The position numbers and the translations under genes were made by a program. DNA of 64,000 nt, taken from the NCBI RefSeq assembly GCF_014174155.1, contig NZ_JABEQM010000006.1, positions 1 to 64,000 on the forward strand, read 5' to 3'. Positions within the stretch are counted from its first letter, which is position 1. The number at the start of each line of letters is the position of its first letter. This document shows, piece by piece, positions 1-8,578 of this stretch. Source of the stretch: Gluconacetobacter tumulisoli. Its GTDB lineage: Bacteria; Pseudomonadota; Alphaproteobacteria; Acetobacterales; Acetobacteraceae. The notes under the pieces were generated by a model. It ran no database searches. It worked only from the letters and a program-made list of their open reading frames with translations, and had not been told where the DNA came from.

Positions 1-134
1 TCGGCCAACTGCTTCAGCTGCTCCACCGACAGGTTCCGCAGGTCCGCCGGGCAGGACACCCGGTCCAGAAGCGGAAAGCGACCCCGCGTCGGCACCGATC
101 CCGCCTGCTGCCCTTCTGACTGCTGTTCGGTCAT
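1..134 (-). CDS. dxs: 1-deoxy-D-xylulose-5-phosphate synthase, N-terminal part only (leaves the window)
   Basis: Only the first 44 codons are inside the window. DXS condenses pyruvate and glyceraldehyde 3-phosphate to 1-deoxy-D-xylulose 5-phosphate, the entry step of the MEP isoprenoid pathway, using thiamine diphosphate. The translated start (MTEQQSEG...) leads into PLLDRVSCPADLRNLSVEQL, the typical DXS opening. The ATG lies 5 bases past the ispA stop, and a GGAG ribosome site sits within the last ispA codons, so the two genes are translationally linked. The xseB-ispA-dxs order is common in proteobacteria and supports the call. The catalytic part cannot be seen. Confidence 0.85.
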   Translation of the reverse strand, partial: MTEQQSEGQQAGSVPTRGRFPLLDRVSCPADLRNLSVEQLKQLA

Positions 135-139
135 GATTG

Positions 140-1075
140 TCAGCTCCTGCGATCGACCACGTAATGGATGAGATCCCGGAGCCTGTCGGCCTCGGCACCG
201 AAAATATCGAGATGGGATTCCGCCTGCTCGGCCACGCGTCGCGCTTCCCGCGCCGCGCCGTCGACCCCCAGCAGGGCGACATAGGTGGACTTGCCGGCAG
301 CCTGGTCCTTGCCCGCGGTCTTGCCCAGTTCCTCGGCGCTGGCCGTCGCGTCCAGCACGTCGTCCGCAATCTGGAACGCTGCCCCGAGATCCCGTCCGTA
401 GGCGGCGATGCGCGATCGCACCGACAGGTCGGCATCGCCCAGGATGGCGCCGGCTTCGGCGGAATAGCGGATCAGGCAGCCGGTCTTCAGCGCGTGCAGG
501 CGCTCGACCTCCTGCAGGGCGAGGGCGCGTCCTTCTCCCTCCATGTCGATCATCTGGCCGCCGACCATGCCAGCGGCGCCGGATGCGGCGGCCAGGGCGG
601 CGACCAGACCGATTCGCACGCCGGCGTCGGGATGGGTCGCCGCGTCGGCCAGGATCTCGAACGCCATGGTCTGCAGCGCGTCGCCCGCCAGGATCGCCGT
701 GGCCTCGTCGAACTTCCGGTGGGTCGAGGGCTGGCCGCGGCGCAGGTCGTCGTCGTCCATCGCCGGCAGATCATCATGAACCAGGGAATAGGCGTGCAGC
801 ATCTCCACCGACGCGGACACGCGATAGGCACCGGATTCGGCAACGCCGAACAGGCTGGCCACTTCGGCGGCCAGATAGCCGCGCAGCCGCTTGCCCCCGC
901 CCAGCGTGGCGTAGCGCATGGCGTCGACAACCCGCGCCTCGCTGCCCGGAACCGGCGGCAGAAGGCTGTCGATCGCGGCTTCGACCGCCGCGGCCCGCTT
1001 CGCCATGGATGCACGCAGAAGGCTGCCCCGATCTCCGGAATTCCCCACGGGGGCTGTCGCTATTGTCTGGCTCAT
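140..1075 (-). CDS. ispA: Polyprenyl (farnesyl/geranylgeranyl) diphosphate synthase
   Basis: A class I trans-prenyltransferase that extends DMAPP/GPP with IPP to farnesyl diphosphate, feeding undecaprenyl, quinone and hopanoid synthesis in the cytoplasm. The 311-residue product has GGGKRLR near residue 59, the first Asp-rich motif DDLPAMDDDD near 101-110, and the second motif DDVLD in the C-terminal half. I chose the ATG that gives MSQTIATAP; the longer reading frame (to 1114) would overlap xseB. It starts 7 bases after xseB and runs into dxs, so the three form an operon. Chain length cannot be fixed from motifs alone; FPP is inferred from the operon. Confidence 0.92.
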   Translation of the reverse strand: MSQTIATAPVGNSGDRGSLLRASMAKRAAAVEAAIDSLLPPVPGSEARVVDAMRYATLGGGKRLRGYLAAEVASLFGVAESGAYRVSASVEMLHAYSLVHDDLPAMDDDDLRRGQPSTHRKFDEATAILAGDALQTMAFEILADAATHPDAGVRIGLVAALAAASGAAGMVGGQMIDMEGEGRALALQEVERLHALKTGCLIRYSAEAGAILGDADLSVRSRIAAYGRDLGAAFQIADDVLDATASAEELGKTAGKDQAAGKSTYVALLGVDGAAREARRVAEQAESHLDIFGAEADRLRDLIHYVVDRRS

Positions 1076-1082
1076 CGGCGCA

Positions 1083-1313
1083 TCAATCCATAGATTTCGT
1101 CTCCAGCGTGCCATCGGCCCGCTGGATGATCGCCTGAACGCGGGCCTCGGCCTCGTTCAGCTTGCTCTCACAATGTCGTCTCAGGGCCGCGCCACGCTCG
1201 TAGGACGCGATGGCGTCCTGGAGCCGGAGCTGCCCGCCTTCCAGTTGACGAACGATCTCCTCCAACTGGACGAGGGCGTCTTCAAAGGACAGCAGGGACA
1301 GGTCGTCCGTCAT
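1083..1313 (-). CDS. xseB: Exodeoxyribonuclease VII small subunit
   Basis: Small subunit of exonuclease VII, which with XseA degrades single-stranded DNA to oligonucleotides. The 76-residue product shows the XseB pattern SFEDALVQLEEIVRQLEGG followed by a heptad-like helix ending LNEAEARVQAI. The start is the ATG giving MTDDLSLLSF, which matches the usual family length; the frame extends further upstream without family similarity. First gene of the xseB-ispA-dxs run. Confidence 0.93.
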   Translation of the reverse strand: MTDDLSLLSFEDALVQLEEIVRQLEGGQLRLQDAIASYERGAALRRHCESKLNEAEARVQAIIQRADGTLETKSMD

Positions 1314-1452
1314 GGGTGCGGTACTTCCATCATGAGGCGGAGGAATTACTCCCTGCCGGGCGCATCTGCCAAGGGCATAGGGGGAATGGCAGGAATTTGT
1401 GGAAGATGTGGCATCCACGCAACGTGTTCGGAACGCTGAAGGAAAAGCCTCT

Positions 1453-1698
1453 TCAGGTCCCTGGAACTGCGTCGGGGCGGCGGCGGATGACGAAGGACAG
1501 GACCCCGCCATCCTCGCCGAAGGCGATCAGCGCGTGGCCTGTTTCCCGGCAGAACGCCTGGAAATCGGCGACGCTGGCACGGTCGGTCGCAATGACGCGC
1601 AATCGCTCGCCCGGCTGCATGCCGCGCAAGGTGCGATTGGCCTTGAGAACGGGAAGCGGGCAACTTAGCCCTTTGACGTCGAGCACAGTCTCGCTCAT
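1453..1698 (-). CDS. tusA: TusA-family sulfur carrier protein
   Basis: A small (81-residue) sulfur-transfer protein of the TusA/SirA/YeeD family. The sulfur-carrying cysteine is Cys13 in the conserved CPLP motif, followed by the family pattern PVLKANRTLRGMQPGERLRV. Such proteins pass persulfide sulfur to tRNA thiolation, molybdenum cofactor synthesis or sulfur metabolism. No other tus genes are adjacent, so the acceptor is unknown. The start was set at MSETVLDVKG; the upstream extension to 1830 is not family-like. Confidence 0.85.
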   Translation of the reverse strand: MSETVLDVKGLSCPLPVLKANRTLRGMQPGERLRVIATDRASVADFQAFCRETGHALIAFGEDGGVLSFVIRRRPDAVPGT

Positions 1699-1804
1699 GA
1701 AAATGGGGGCTCCGGCGGGGGGCGGCCGCGTCCGGCCTGGTGCGGGTGCGATGTTTACGACACATCTCGACGCATCATATGATGAAACAGCCAGCGGATA
1801 AAAT

Positions 1805-2743
1805 ATGACGACGGACAATGGGACGGACATGACCGGCTATCGGATCGGTATCGATTTCGGCGGAACCAAGATCGAGATCGCGGCCCTTGCGGCCCGCGAC
1901 GGGCGCGAACTCGTCAGGCGACGCATCGCCAACCCCGGCTATTATGACGGGGCGATCCAGGCCATCCGCGATCTGGTCGCGGGCGTGGACGGGGAACTGG
2001 GCGGGCAGGGCACCGTCGGCATCGGAATTCCCGGCTCGATCAGTCCCGACAGCGGCGTCATCAAGAACGCGAACGCCACATGGCTGAACAACCAGCCATT
2101 CGGCCGCGACCTGACTGCCTCCGTCGGGCGAGAGGTCCGGGTGGAGAACGACGCCAACTGCTTCGCCCTGTCCGAGGCCGTGGACGGGGCGGGAGCCGGG
2201 CATCGCGTGGTCTTCGGTGTCATTATCGGTACGGGAATGGGCGGTGGAATCGTCGTCGACGGCAAGCTGCTGACCGGCGCGCACCACATCGCGGGCGAAT
2301 GGGGACATGTCCCGCTGCCCTGGCCGAGGCTCGAGGAAATGCCCATGCCTAAATGTTTCTGCGGAAACGAGGGCTGCCTGGAACGCTTTCTCAGCGGTTC
2401 GGCCCTGGCCCAGGACTGGAAGGGGCCAGGCAACCGCAGCACCGCCGGAATCGAGGATCAGGCCGAAGCCGGCGACCAGGCTGCGATCGGCGCACTGGAC
2501 CGCTACATGGACCGCCTGGCCCGGGCGTGCGCCATGGCAATCAATTTCATGGACCCCGATGTCATCGTCCTGGGGGGCGGGGTGTCGAACCTGAATTCGA
2601 TCTATGAACGCGTGCCGCTGCTGATGCCGCGCTACGTCATCACGCCTCGCTGCACCACGCCGATCATACGGAACCGGCATGGGGACAGTTCGGGCGTGCG
2701 CGGGGCGGCATGGCTGTGGTCGGACGGCGAGGTGCCGGCCTAG
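1805..2743 (+). CDS. mak: ROK-family fructokinase (Mak-type)
   Basis: An ATP-dependent sugar kinase of the ROK family, most likely phosphorylating fructose. Visible features are the N-terminal phosphate loop GIDFGGTK (residues 15-22), GIGIPGSISP, the substrate-region motif ANATWLNNQPFGRDL, NDANC, GEWGHVPL, and the zinc-binding CFCGNEGCLE of ROK proteins. The C-terminus HGDSSGVRGAAWLW matches the E. coli Mak pattern as I recall it, which is why fructose is preferred over glucose. The product is 312 residues, normal for the family. A second in-frame ATG at 1829 is an alternative start. It stands alone, divergent from tusA. Confidence 0.85.
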   Translation: MTTDNGTDMTGYRIGIDFGGTKIEIAALAARDGRELVRRRIANPGYYDGAIQAIRDLVAGVDGELGGQGTVGIGIPGSISPDSGVIKNANATWLNNQPFGRDLTASVGREVRVENDANCFALSEAVDGAGAGHRVVFGVIIGTGMGGGIVVDGKLLTGAHHIAGEWGHVPLPWPRLEEMPMPKCFCGNEGCLERFLSGSALAQDWKGPGNRSTAGIEDQAEAGDQAAIGALDRYMDRLARACAMAINFMDPDVIVLGGGVSNLNSIYERVPLLMPRYVITPRCTTPIIRNRHGDSSGVRGAAWLWSDGEVPA

Positions 2744-2855
2744 AGTAAAGAATCGGCCAGATCTGGCGTTGCGGGCATCTTCACGCGTTCGGGTCCTCGT
2801 TCCAAACGTGATCCAGAAGCGTGAAGACACGCGGAAGAGCAGGTCGCGCGGCCGG

Positions 2856-3638
2856 TCAGGTATCCTGTTTGATCCGATCGGGCCGGAAGCCCGTGGCTAC
2901 CACATATAGCTCGCTCGATTCCTTGCGGCTGGCCGGCGGCTTGGCATGGCGGACCGTGGCGAAGGCCTGTTTCATCGGGGTCAGCATCTGCCGTTCCGAT
3001 CCGCCTTGGAAGACTTTCGCGACGAACGCCCCGTTTTCCGCCAGCACCTTGGTCGCGAAATCGAGCGCCAGTTCAGCAAGGCCGATGATGCGCAGATGGT
3101 CGGTCGGCGCATGGCCCGTCGTATTCGGTGCCATGTCCGACAGCACAAGGTCGGCCGGCCCCCCCAGTAGCGCGATCAGCCGATCAGGCAGGTCGGGATC
3201 GTTGAAATCCCCTTCCAGGATCGTCGCGCCGGACACGGGATCGACCGGCAGCAGATCGACGCCGACCACATGCGCCGCGCCGCGCTTGACCGCGACCTGC
3301 GTCCATCCTCCGGGTGCCGCCCCCAGATCCACCACGCGCATTCCGGGCCGGATCAGGTGGAAACGGTCGTCCAGTTCGATCAGCTTGAAGGCCGCGCGGG
3401 ACCGCCAGCCCTGCTTACGCGCCGCCAGGACATAGGGATCGTTCAGCTGCCGGTTCAGCCAGCGCTGCTGCGCGGTTGTGCGGCCACGGGCGGTGCGCAG
3501 CGATACGGCCTGCGCGCGCGTGGTTTTCGCGGCGCCGGCATCCGCCTGTGCGGACGTGCCGCCCGGCGTTGCGCTGCTGGAAAGGGACTTGCCGGGAACC
3601 CGCGACTTGCCGTTTCCGGCCGGGGGACGTCGCTTCAT
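2856..3638 (-). CDS. rlmE: 23S rRNA (uridine-2'-O-)-methyltransferase RlmE (FtsJ/RrmJ)
   Basis: An SAM-dependent 2'-O-methyltransferase that modifies the A-loop uridine of 23S rRNA in assembled large subunits. The SAM-binding motif VVDLGAAPGGWTQ, the RSRAAFKL substrate motif, LSDMAPN and FVAKVFQGG are all present. The first about 60 residues are a basic, Ala/Ser/Gly-rich extension ahead of RWLNRQLNDPYV, where RlmE homology begins. The start (MKRRPPAGNG) overlaps the ppx/gppA stop in an ATGA junction, so the two are translationally coupled. Confidence 0.92.
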   Translation of the reverse strand: MKRRPPAGNGKSRVPGKSLSSSATPGGTSAQADAGAAKTTRAQAVSLRTARGRTTAQQRWLNRQLNDPYVLAARKQGWRSRAAFKLIELDDRFHLIRPGMRVVDLGAAPGGWTQVAVKRGAAHVVGVDLLPVDPVSGATILEGDFNDPDLPDRLIALLGGPADLVLSDMAPNTTGHAPTDHLRIIGLAELALDFATKVLAENGAFVAKVFQGGSERQMLTPMKQAFATVRHAKPPASRKESSELYVVATGFRPDRIKQDT

Positions 3639-4687
3639 GGACGAGAGACGCCGACCGTGGTCAGTCTGGGCCGTGCAAAGGGCAGGGCGGGAGGGAATGG
3701 CGAAAGGGGCGCCATGGCCGAATCGTTGATCATGCGCAGCAGCATACCATCGCGCAGTCCCCGATCCGCCACGACGATCTCGGGAACCGGCCATATTTTG
3801 TGGATGGCTTCGAAAATCGCGCATCCCGGCAGGACATAGAGCGCACGTTCCGGCCCAACGCAGGAATGCTGCCGCAGGCCGTCCGGCCCCATGCCGGCCA
3901 GGGTCCGGATCGCCGCCAGGGCCGCCTCGGACGGCAAGATGGTGCCGTCCACCGCCGAACGGCTATAGCGCGCCAGGGACAGGGCGATGCTGGCCAGTGT
4001 CGTGATGGTGCCGCTAGTTCCCATCAGGCTGACATTGCCGCGACTGATTTCCCGCCCGATGCAATGGACGTCCTCGAACGCGCGCAATTGCCGCGTCACG
4101 GCGTCGACCATATGGCGATAGCCGTCCTCAGTGAGGGCCGCGTCGCCGAATTGCTCGGCCAGGGTGATGACGCCGACCGGAAGGCTGAGATAGCCGATCA
4201 GCTCCTGGCTGCGCGACCGTCGCTCCGTCCGCACCCATGCCACTTCGGTCGAGCCGCCGCCGATGTCGAACAGGACCGCGCGGTTCCGTGCGGGGGACAG
4301 TCTTTCATCGTGCAGAAGCGCCGAGCAGCTGTCCATGGCCAGCTCAGCCTCCTCGCGGGGCGAGATCACGCCGATATCCAGGCCCGTCTCGCGCCGGACG
4401 CGCTCCAGGAAGGCGCTGCCGTTTCCGGCGCGGCGGCAGGCCTCGGTCGCCACGGCGCGATACCGGCGCAGCCGACGCCGTCCCATACGCGCGGCACAGA
4501 TCTTCAACGCGTCGACGGTCCGATCCATCGCGTCCTGGTCCAGCAGTCCCGTCCGCTGCAGACCCGCGCCCAGCCTGACGATGCGGCTGAAACTGTCGAC
4601 GACGCGGAATCCGTCGGCCGACGGCGTCGCGATCATCAACCGGCAATTGTTGGTCCCGAGATCAATGGCAGCGTACATGCCCGACAT
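3635..4687 (-). CDS. Ppx/GppA family exopolyphosphatase / pppGpp phosphohydrolase
   Basis: A member of the ASKHA-fold Ppx/GppA family, which hydrolyses polyphosphate or converts pppGpp to ppGpp. Visible motifs are AIDLGTNNCRL at the N-terminus, ATEACRRAGNG, FDIGGGSTEV (phosphate loop), SLPVGVITL and GTSGTITTLA. It is about 350 residues, the short form lacking the C-terminal HD-like domain of E. coli Ppx. The start giving MSGMYAAIDLG was preferred; the frame continues to 4768 and holds an earlier ATG. It overlaps rlmE by 4 bases. Substrate preference cannot be read from the sequence. Confidence 0.88.
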   Translation of the reverse strand: MSGMYAAIDLGTNNCRLMIATPSADGFRVVDSFSRIVRLGAGLQRTGLLDQDAMDRTVDALKICAARMGRRRLRRYRAVATEACRRAGNGSAFLERVRRETGLDIGVISPREEAELAMDSCSALLHDERLSPARNRAVLFDIGGGSTEVAWVRTERRSRSQELIGYLSLPVGVITLAEQFGDAALTEDGYRHMVDAVTRQLRAFEDVHCIGREISRGNVSLMGTSGTITTLASIALSLARYSRSAVDGTILPSEAALAAIRTLAGMGPDGLRQHSCVGPERALYVLPGCAIFEAIHKIWPVPEIVVADRGLRDGMLLRMINDSAMAPLSPFPPALPFARPRLTTVGVSRP

Positions 4688-4935
4688 CCCGTGATTCGTT
4701 GTGAATCCGGAGGCACGGGAGAATGGTTGTCCCTCCTGGCCATCGCGCCAGGACATGCTGTTGTCCATCGGACGGTCCCTTTGCCGCTGCTGGATTCATA
4801 GTGGATTCCGACCTGCGCGAAGGGCAAGTCAAATATGCCGCATGCAGGAAACTTCGCCAGAAAGGTGCTTGTCACACCGATCCGCCGATGCTATCAGCCG
4901 CTCACCGCACGGCACGACACGCCGCAAGGCAGTGT

Positions 4936-5009
4936 TGGGGGATAGTTTAGCGGTAGAACTACCGGCTCTGACCCGGTCAGCCCTGGTTCGAATCCAGGTC
5001 CCCCAGCCA
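4936..5009 (+). tRNA. tRNA-Gln (anticodon CUG)
   Basis: A full cloverleaf can be folded by eye: acceptor stem TGGGGGA/TCCCCCA, anticodon stem ACCGG/CCGGT with loop CTCTGAC giving anticodon CTG, the T-arm with GGTTCGAATCC, and an encoded CCA end. CTG reads the glutamine codon CAG. Confidence 0.95.
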
Positions 5010-5385
5010 TTTCCCTGAATGGGTGAAATCACTTCGGCTTCCGCTTCTCTATCGCGGAGAGCTGTAGGAAATGCCAGGCCAGTCATATGACCGAGGCAGG
5101 TATTTCGGATTTTCCTGATTAGGCTGCCGGACCGGCAAATCCCGTTCAAATTTCTCACCCGCTGCAACCGGATTGACGCCCGCTTTTCGGCTCGGATGTG
5201 TCGAGCACCGAAGCCGAGCGCGGAAAAGGCGTGTCGGGCCACCGCGCGCATTTTCAAGCATGCGCCGCATATTCGTCGAATGTGGTGCATGACGGATGCT
5301 GCGACGACCTTTCAGATCGATACGATATGATGATAATTTCAGGATCGGAGGGCGTTGCGACGCCGTGGGCCAGGGAGCAGCAAGG
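5010..5385. other. Intergenic region with no recognised gene
   Basis: These 376 bases between tRNA-Gln and the FAD oxidoreductase hold no convincing coding frame. A minus-strand frame crosses the region but runs antisense through the tRNA, so I do not accept it. A ribosome site (GGGAG) is present just before the next gene. No attachment-site duplication of the tRNA 3' end was seen. Confidence 0.5.
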
Positions 5386-6753
5386 ATGACACGCCAGATT
5401 TGCGAACCCGCTCGGATGATCGATGTCATCGTGGAAACCGACGTCCTGGTGGTCGGCAGCGGCCCCGGCGGTCTGGCCGCGGCCCTCGCGGCGGCACGTG
5501 CCGGGGCACGGACCATCCTGCTGGAGCGCAACGGGTGTTTCGGGGGCAATATCACCCAGGTCGGAGTCGAGGGATTCGCCTGGTACCGACACGAACACAC
5601 CATCGACAGCGAAGGCATCGGCGTGGAGTTCGAGGAGCGTGCCCGGGCGATGGGCGCGACGACGCCGGAACCTCAATCGATCAGCCACGCGCTCGACGCC
5701 GAGATGTTCAAGTACGTCGCCGACTGCCTGGTGGAAGAGGCAGGCATCACGCCGATGCTTCACCGCACGTTCGTCGCCCCGATCGTCGAAGAGGGGCTGC
5801 TGCGCGGCATCATCACGGAAAGCAAGGCGGGGCGCGAGGCCATCATGGCCGCGCGGATTGTCGATGCAACCGGCGACGCCGATGTCGCCACGCGGGCCGG
5901 CGCGCCGGTCCACAAGACCCCGCGCGCGGATATGATGTCGGTGTCGGTGATGTTTTCGATGAACGGCGTCGACAAGGCGCGATTCATCGAACAGGTGAAG
6001 GCCGACCCGCAGACCTACGCCGACTGGGCCGGCAATGGCGAATGGGACATCGAGACGACAGGAAAGGAGGACGACATGTTTTCTCCGTTTCTGCGCAAGC
6101 CCTTCCGGATGGCAGCCGAGGCCGGACTGATTCCGCCGTCGCTGGCGACCATTGCGGGAACCTGGGGATCGGTGACGGATCAGGGAGACCTGACCTATCT
6201 CAACCTTGTGCATCTGTCGGAGTGCGATGGCACCGATCCCGACGATCTGACGCGCGGCGAAATCGCCGGCCGGCGGCAGGCTGTGCTGGCGGTCGAGGCG
6301 CTTCGGCGCTTCATGCCGGGGTGCGAAGGGGCGAAGCTGCGTAATTTCGGCATGACGCTGGGCATCCGCGATACACGCAAGATCGACGCACAATACAACC
6401 TTACGGCCCACGACGTGCGCGGACAGGCGCGCTTCGAGGATTCGATCGGTATCTTTCCTGAATTCATCGACGGGTACGGTCTGCTGATCCTGCCGACCAC
6501 CGGCCGTTATTTCCATGTGCCCTATCGCGCCCTGCTGCCCAAGGGGGTTGGAAACCTGATCGTCGCGGGCCGGTCCATCGGGGGCGACAGGGTGTCGCAT
6601 GCCGCCGTGCGCAACATGATGTGCTGCGCGGTCAGCGGACAGGGGGCCGGGGTCGCAGCTGCGTTGTCGGTGCGCACCGGGCAGCCGTTCGATTGCCTGG
6701 ATATTTCATTGGTCCAGGCCGAATTGCTGCGACAGGGGGCACGCATCCGTTGA
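5386..6753 (+). CDS. FAD-dependent oxidoreductase (FAD_oxidored family), substrate unknown
   Basis: A 455-residue flavoprotein. The N-terminal Rossmann motif is VLVVGSGPGGLAAALAAARAGARTILLER, followed by GCFGGNITQVG (in many members of this family a Gly-rich segment near the flavin), DATGDADVA in the middle, and a C-terminal FAD closing motif NLIVAGRSIGGDRVSHAAVRNM. No membrane segments or signal peptide are evident. The start at 5386 (MTRQICEP) has GGGAG upstream; the frame itself opens at 5296. It overlaps the downstream MFS transporter by 4 bases, so the two are probably functionally linked, for example uptake and oxidation of one substrate. The substrate cannot be assigned. Confidence 0.8.
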   Translation: MTRQICEPARMIDVIVETDVLVVGSGPGGLAAALAAARAGARTILLERNGCFGGNITQVGVEGFAWYRHEHTIDSEGIGVEFEERARAMGATTPEPQSISHALDAEMFKYVADCLVEEAGITPMLHRTFVAPIVEEGLLRGIITESKAGREAIMAARIVDATGDADVATRAGAPVHKTPRADMMSVSVMFSMNGVDKARFIEQVKADPQTYADWAGNGEWDIETTGKEDDMFSPFLRKPFRMAAEAGLIPPSLATIAGTWGSVTDQGDLTYLNLVHLSECDGTDPDDLTRGEIAGRRQAVLAVEALRRFMPGCEGAKLRNFGMTLGIRDTRKIDAQYNLTAHDVRGQARFEDSIGIFPEFIDGYGLLILPTTGRYFHVPYRALLPKGVGNLIVAGRSIGGDRVSHAAVRNMMCCAVSGQGAGVAAALSVRTGQPFDCLDISLVQAELLRQGARIR

Positions 6754-8048
6754 CGGCGAGCAGCGGCGGGACAGCCGCAGCGGCGCGCCGCTGGTGGATG
6801 CTCATGCTGTTCAGCCTCGCGATCGCGGGAAATTATTATGCATATGATTCGATCGCGCCGGTCGCGGACCTGCTGCGCCGATGGGCGTGCTGGTCGCAGG
6901 ACCGCATAGGGCTGCTGAACGCCGTTGTCAGCCTGCCGAATATCGTGGTGGCGCTGGCGGGTGGATTGCTGATCGATCGTCAGGGCGTGACGCGCGTGCT
7001 TCTGGGCACGGCCGCCCTGTGTTTCATCGGCGGCGTGCTGACGGCCATGGGCAGTGCCTATCCGGTCATGGTCGCGGGGCGCCTGTTCTTCGGACTGGGC
7101 CAGGAAACGCTGCTGATCGCGTTGCTGGGCGGTCTGGCGCGCTGGTTTCCGGCCGACCAGATGGCCTTCGCAATGGCGTCGTTCTTCAGTCTGGCGCGCG
7201 TGGGGTCCTCGCTGGCGGATCTGTCGCCGGTCTGGGCGCATGGGCTGTATGCCTGGGGCTGGCAGGCCCCGCTCTGGTTGGCGGCGGCGTTGACGGGGGT
7301 CAGTCTGCTGGCCGTGTGCGCCTATGCATGGCTGGACCGGCGGGCGATGGCGGTGGCGTATCCCGGGGGGAACGTCCCCCATGGCACGGTGCGCGACGCA
7401 TGGGTCGGGTTAAAGGAGTTCGACCTGTCGTTCTGGTATATCCTGGCATTGAACGTGCTGTTCGCTTCGGCGGTCTTTCCATTTCGCAGCACCTTCGCCA
7501 TCGCCTATTTCCAGGACGCACGGGGCCTGACATTGGCCGATGCGGGGCGGATCAACAGCCTGGTCTTCCTGGCCGCCATTTTCGTCACGCCGCTGTGCGG
7601 CATGGTCGCGGACCGCTTCGGGCACAGGACGTTGCTGATGGCGTTTGGCGCGGGCCTGATGCCGCTGGCCTTCCTCATCCTAGGGATCACCGGCTGGAGC
7701 CCGTGGATTTCGGCGGTGTTGATGGGTGTCAGCTTTTCGATTGTGCCGGCCGTGATCTGGCCGTCCACCGTAAGGCTGGTGGATCGACGGGTGCTGGGCA
7801 CGGCGCTCGGCCTGGTCAACGTCCTGCAGAACGCCGGGCTGACACTTGCTAACCTGCTGATCGGTCGGATCAACACGGCGTGGGGGGCCGGTCCGGACAA
7901 CCCGTCAGGCTATGACGGGATGTTGGCATTCCTGGGATTGGTCAGTTTCCTGGGATTCCTGTCGGCCGCGCTGCTCTGGCAGCGGGAGCGCGGACCGAAC
8001 GGGCATGGCCTGGCGCTGCCGGGCGCCGCATCGCATGGTCAGGAATAG
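6750..8048 (+). CDS. MFS transporter
   Basis: A 432-residue major facilitator transporter with about 12 hydrophobic segments and an inter-segment motif DRFGHRTLL in the second half. I infer a TTG start at 6750, which overlaps the oxidoreductase stop as TTGA and has AGGGGG 10 bases upstream. The reading frame extends further upstream, but only inside the oxidoreductase gene. Early text reads NYYAYDSIAPVADLLRRW, typical of nitrate/oxalate/hexuronate-like MFS carriers in general, without a specific substrate. The 3' end overlaps the convergent cupin gene by 10 bases. Confidence 0.82.
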   Translation: MTASSGGTAAAARRWWMLMLFSLAIAGNYYAYDSIAPVADLLRRWACWSQDRIGLLNAVVSLPNIVVALAGGLLIDRQGVTRVLLGTAALCFIGGVLTAMGSAYPVMVAGRLFFGLGQETLLIALLGGLARWFPADQMAFAMASFFSLARVGSSLADLSPVWAHGLYAWGWQAPLWLAAALTGVSLLAVCAYAWLDRRAMAVAYPGGNVPHGTVRDAWVGLKEFDLSFWYILALNVLFASAVFPFRSTFAIAYFQDARGLTLADAGRINSLVFLAAIFVTPLCGMVADRFGHRTLLMAFGAGLMPLAFLILGITGWSPWISAVLMGVSFSIVPAVIWPSTVRLVDRRVLGTALGLVNVLQNAGLTLANLLIGRINTAWGAGPDNPSGYDGMLAFLGLVSFLGFLSAALLWQRERGPNGHGLALPGAASHGQE

Positions 8049-8422
8049 CGATAGACCACGTCCGGAAACTGGTCGGTCGCGAAGACATAGAAGAATTTCA
8101 GGTCCGCAGCGGATTCGTTGCGTATGCCATGTTCGGCATTGCCGGGAATGAAGATCGTCGTCCCGGGACCGACATTGGTGTCCTGGCCATCGATAGTCAT
8201 GATCCCGGTGCCTTCGACAATGAAATAGATTTCTGGATCTTCATGCCGGTGAAGCTCCAGCCTGCCTTCGCGGGCGGGGACCGTCGCCAGACCGGCGGTC
8301 AAAGTGTCCGTAGGAGTGATGTTCCCGCTGATCAGCGTATGCCAGGAGACAAATCCCGTGGCCGAATGTTCGACCGGGCGCTCGGCCGCGCTGGTCACGA
8401 CGGGTGCGATAGGGGTCTTCAC
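8039..8422 (-). CDS. Small cupin-domain protein
   Basis: A single-domain cupin of 127 residues. Motif 1 is visible as HRHEDPEIYFIVEG (His-x-His-x3-Glu metal ligands) and motif 2 as GTTIFIPGNAEHGIRN (third His). Such proteins bind a divalent metal and are isomerases, dioxygenases or sugar/ligand sensors. The GTG start at 8422 (VKTPIAPVV) has AGGAG 9 bases upstream; the longer frame to 8503 is not family-like. It converges on the MFS gene and may belong to the same function. The reaction is unknown. Confidence 0.75.
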   Translation of the reverse strand: MKTPIAPVVTSAAERPVEHSATGFVSWHTLISGNITPTDTLTAGLATVPAREGRLELHRHEDPEIYFIVEGTGIMTIDGQDTNVGPGTTIFIPGNAEHGIRNESAADLKFFYVFATDQFPDVVYRYS

Positions 8423-8578
8423 GTCGAATGCTCTCCTGTAACCGGCGGATTTTCCGTCATTGCGGCATCGGATCGTAATGCCCTGGAAACCTGGTGTCTG
8501 CATCCTTCATGCGACGCGGGCGTGGACAGCCATGCCCCATCGGCGATACTCACCGCTTTTAGAGTCCGCTTGGAGAAG

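Noticed and set aside
4829-5290. A 153-codon minus-strand frame with a WGTWIRTRADRVRAGSSTAKLSPN segment
   Set aside because: That segment is the antisense translation of tRNA-Gln, a common false gene call.
4936-5385. A genomic island inserted at tRNA-Gln
   Set aside because: No integrase, no repeat of the tRNA 3' end and no shift in gene content downstream.
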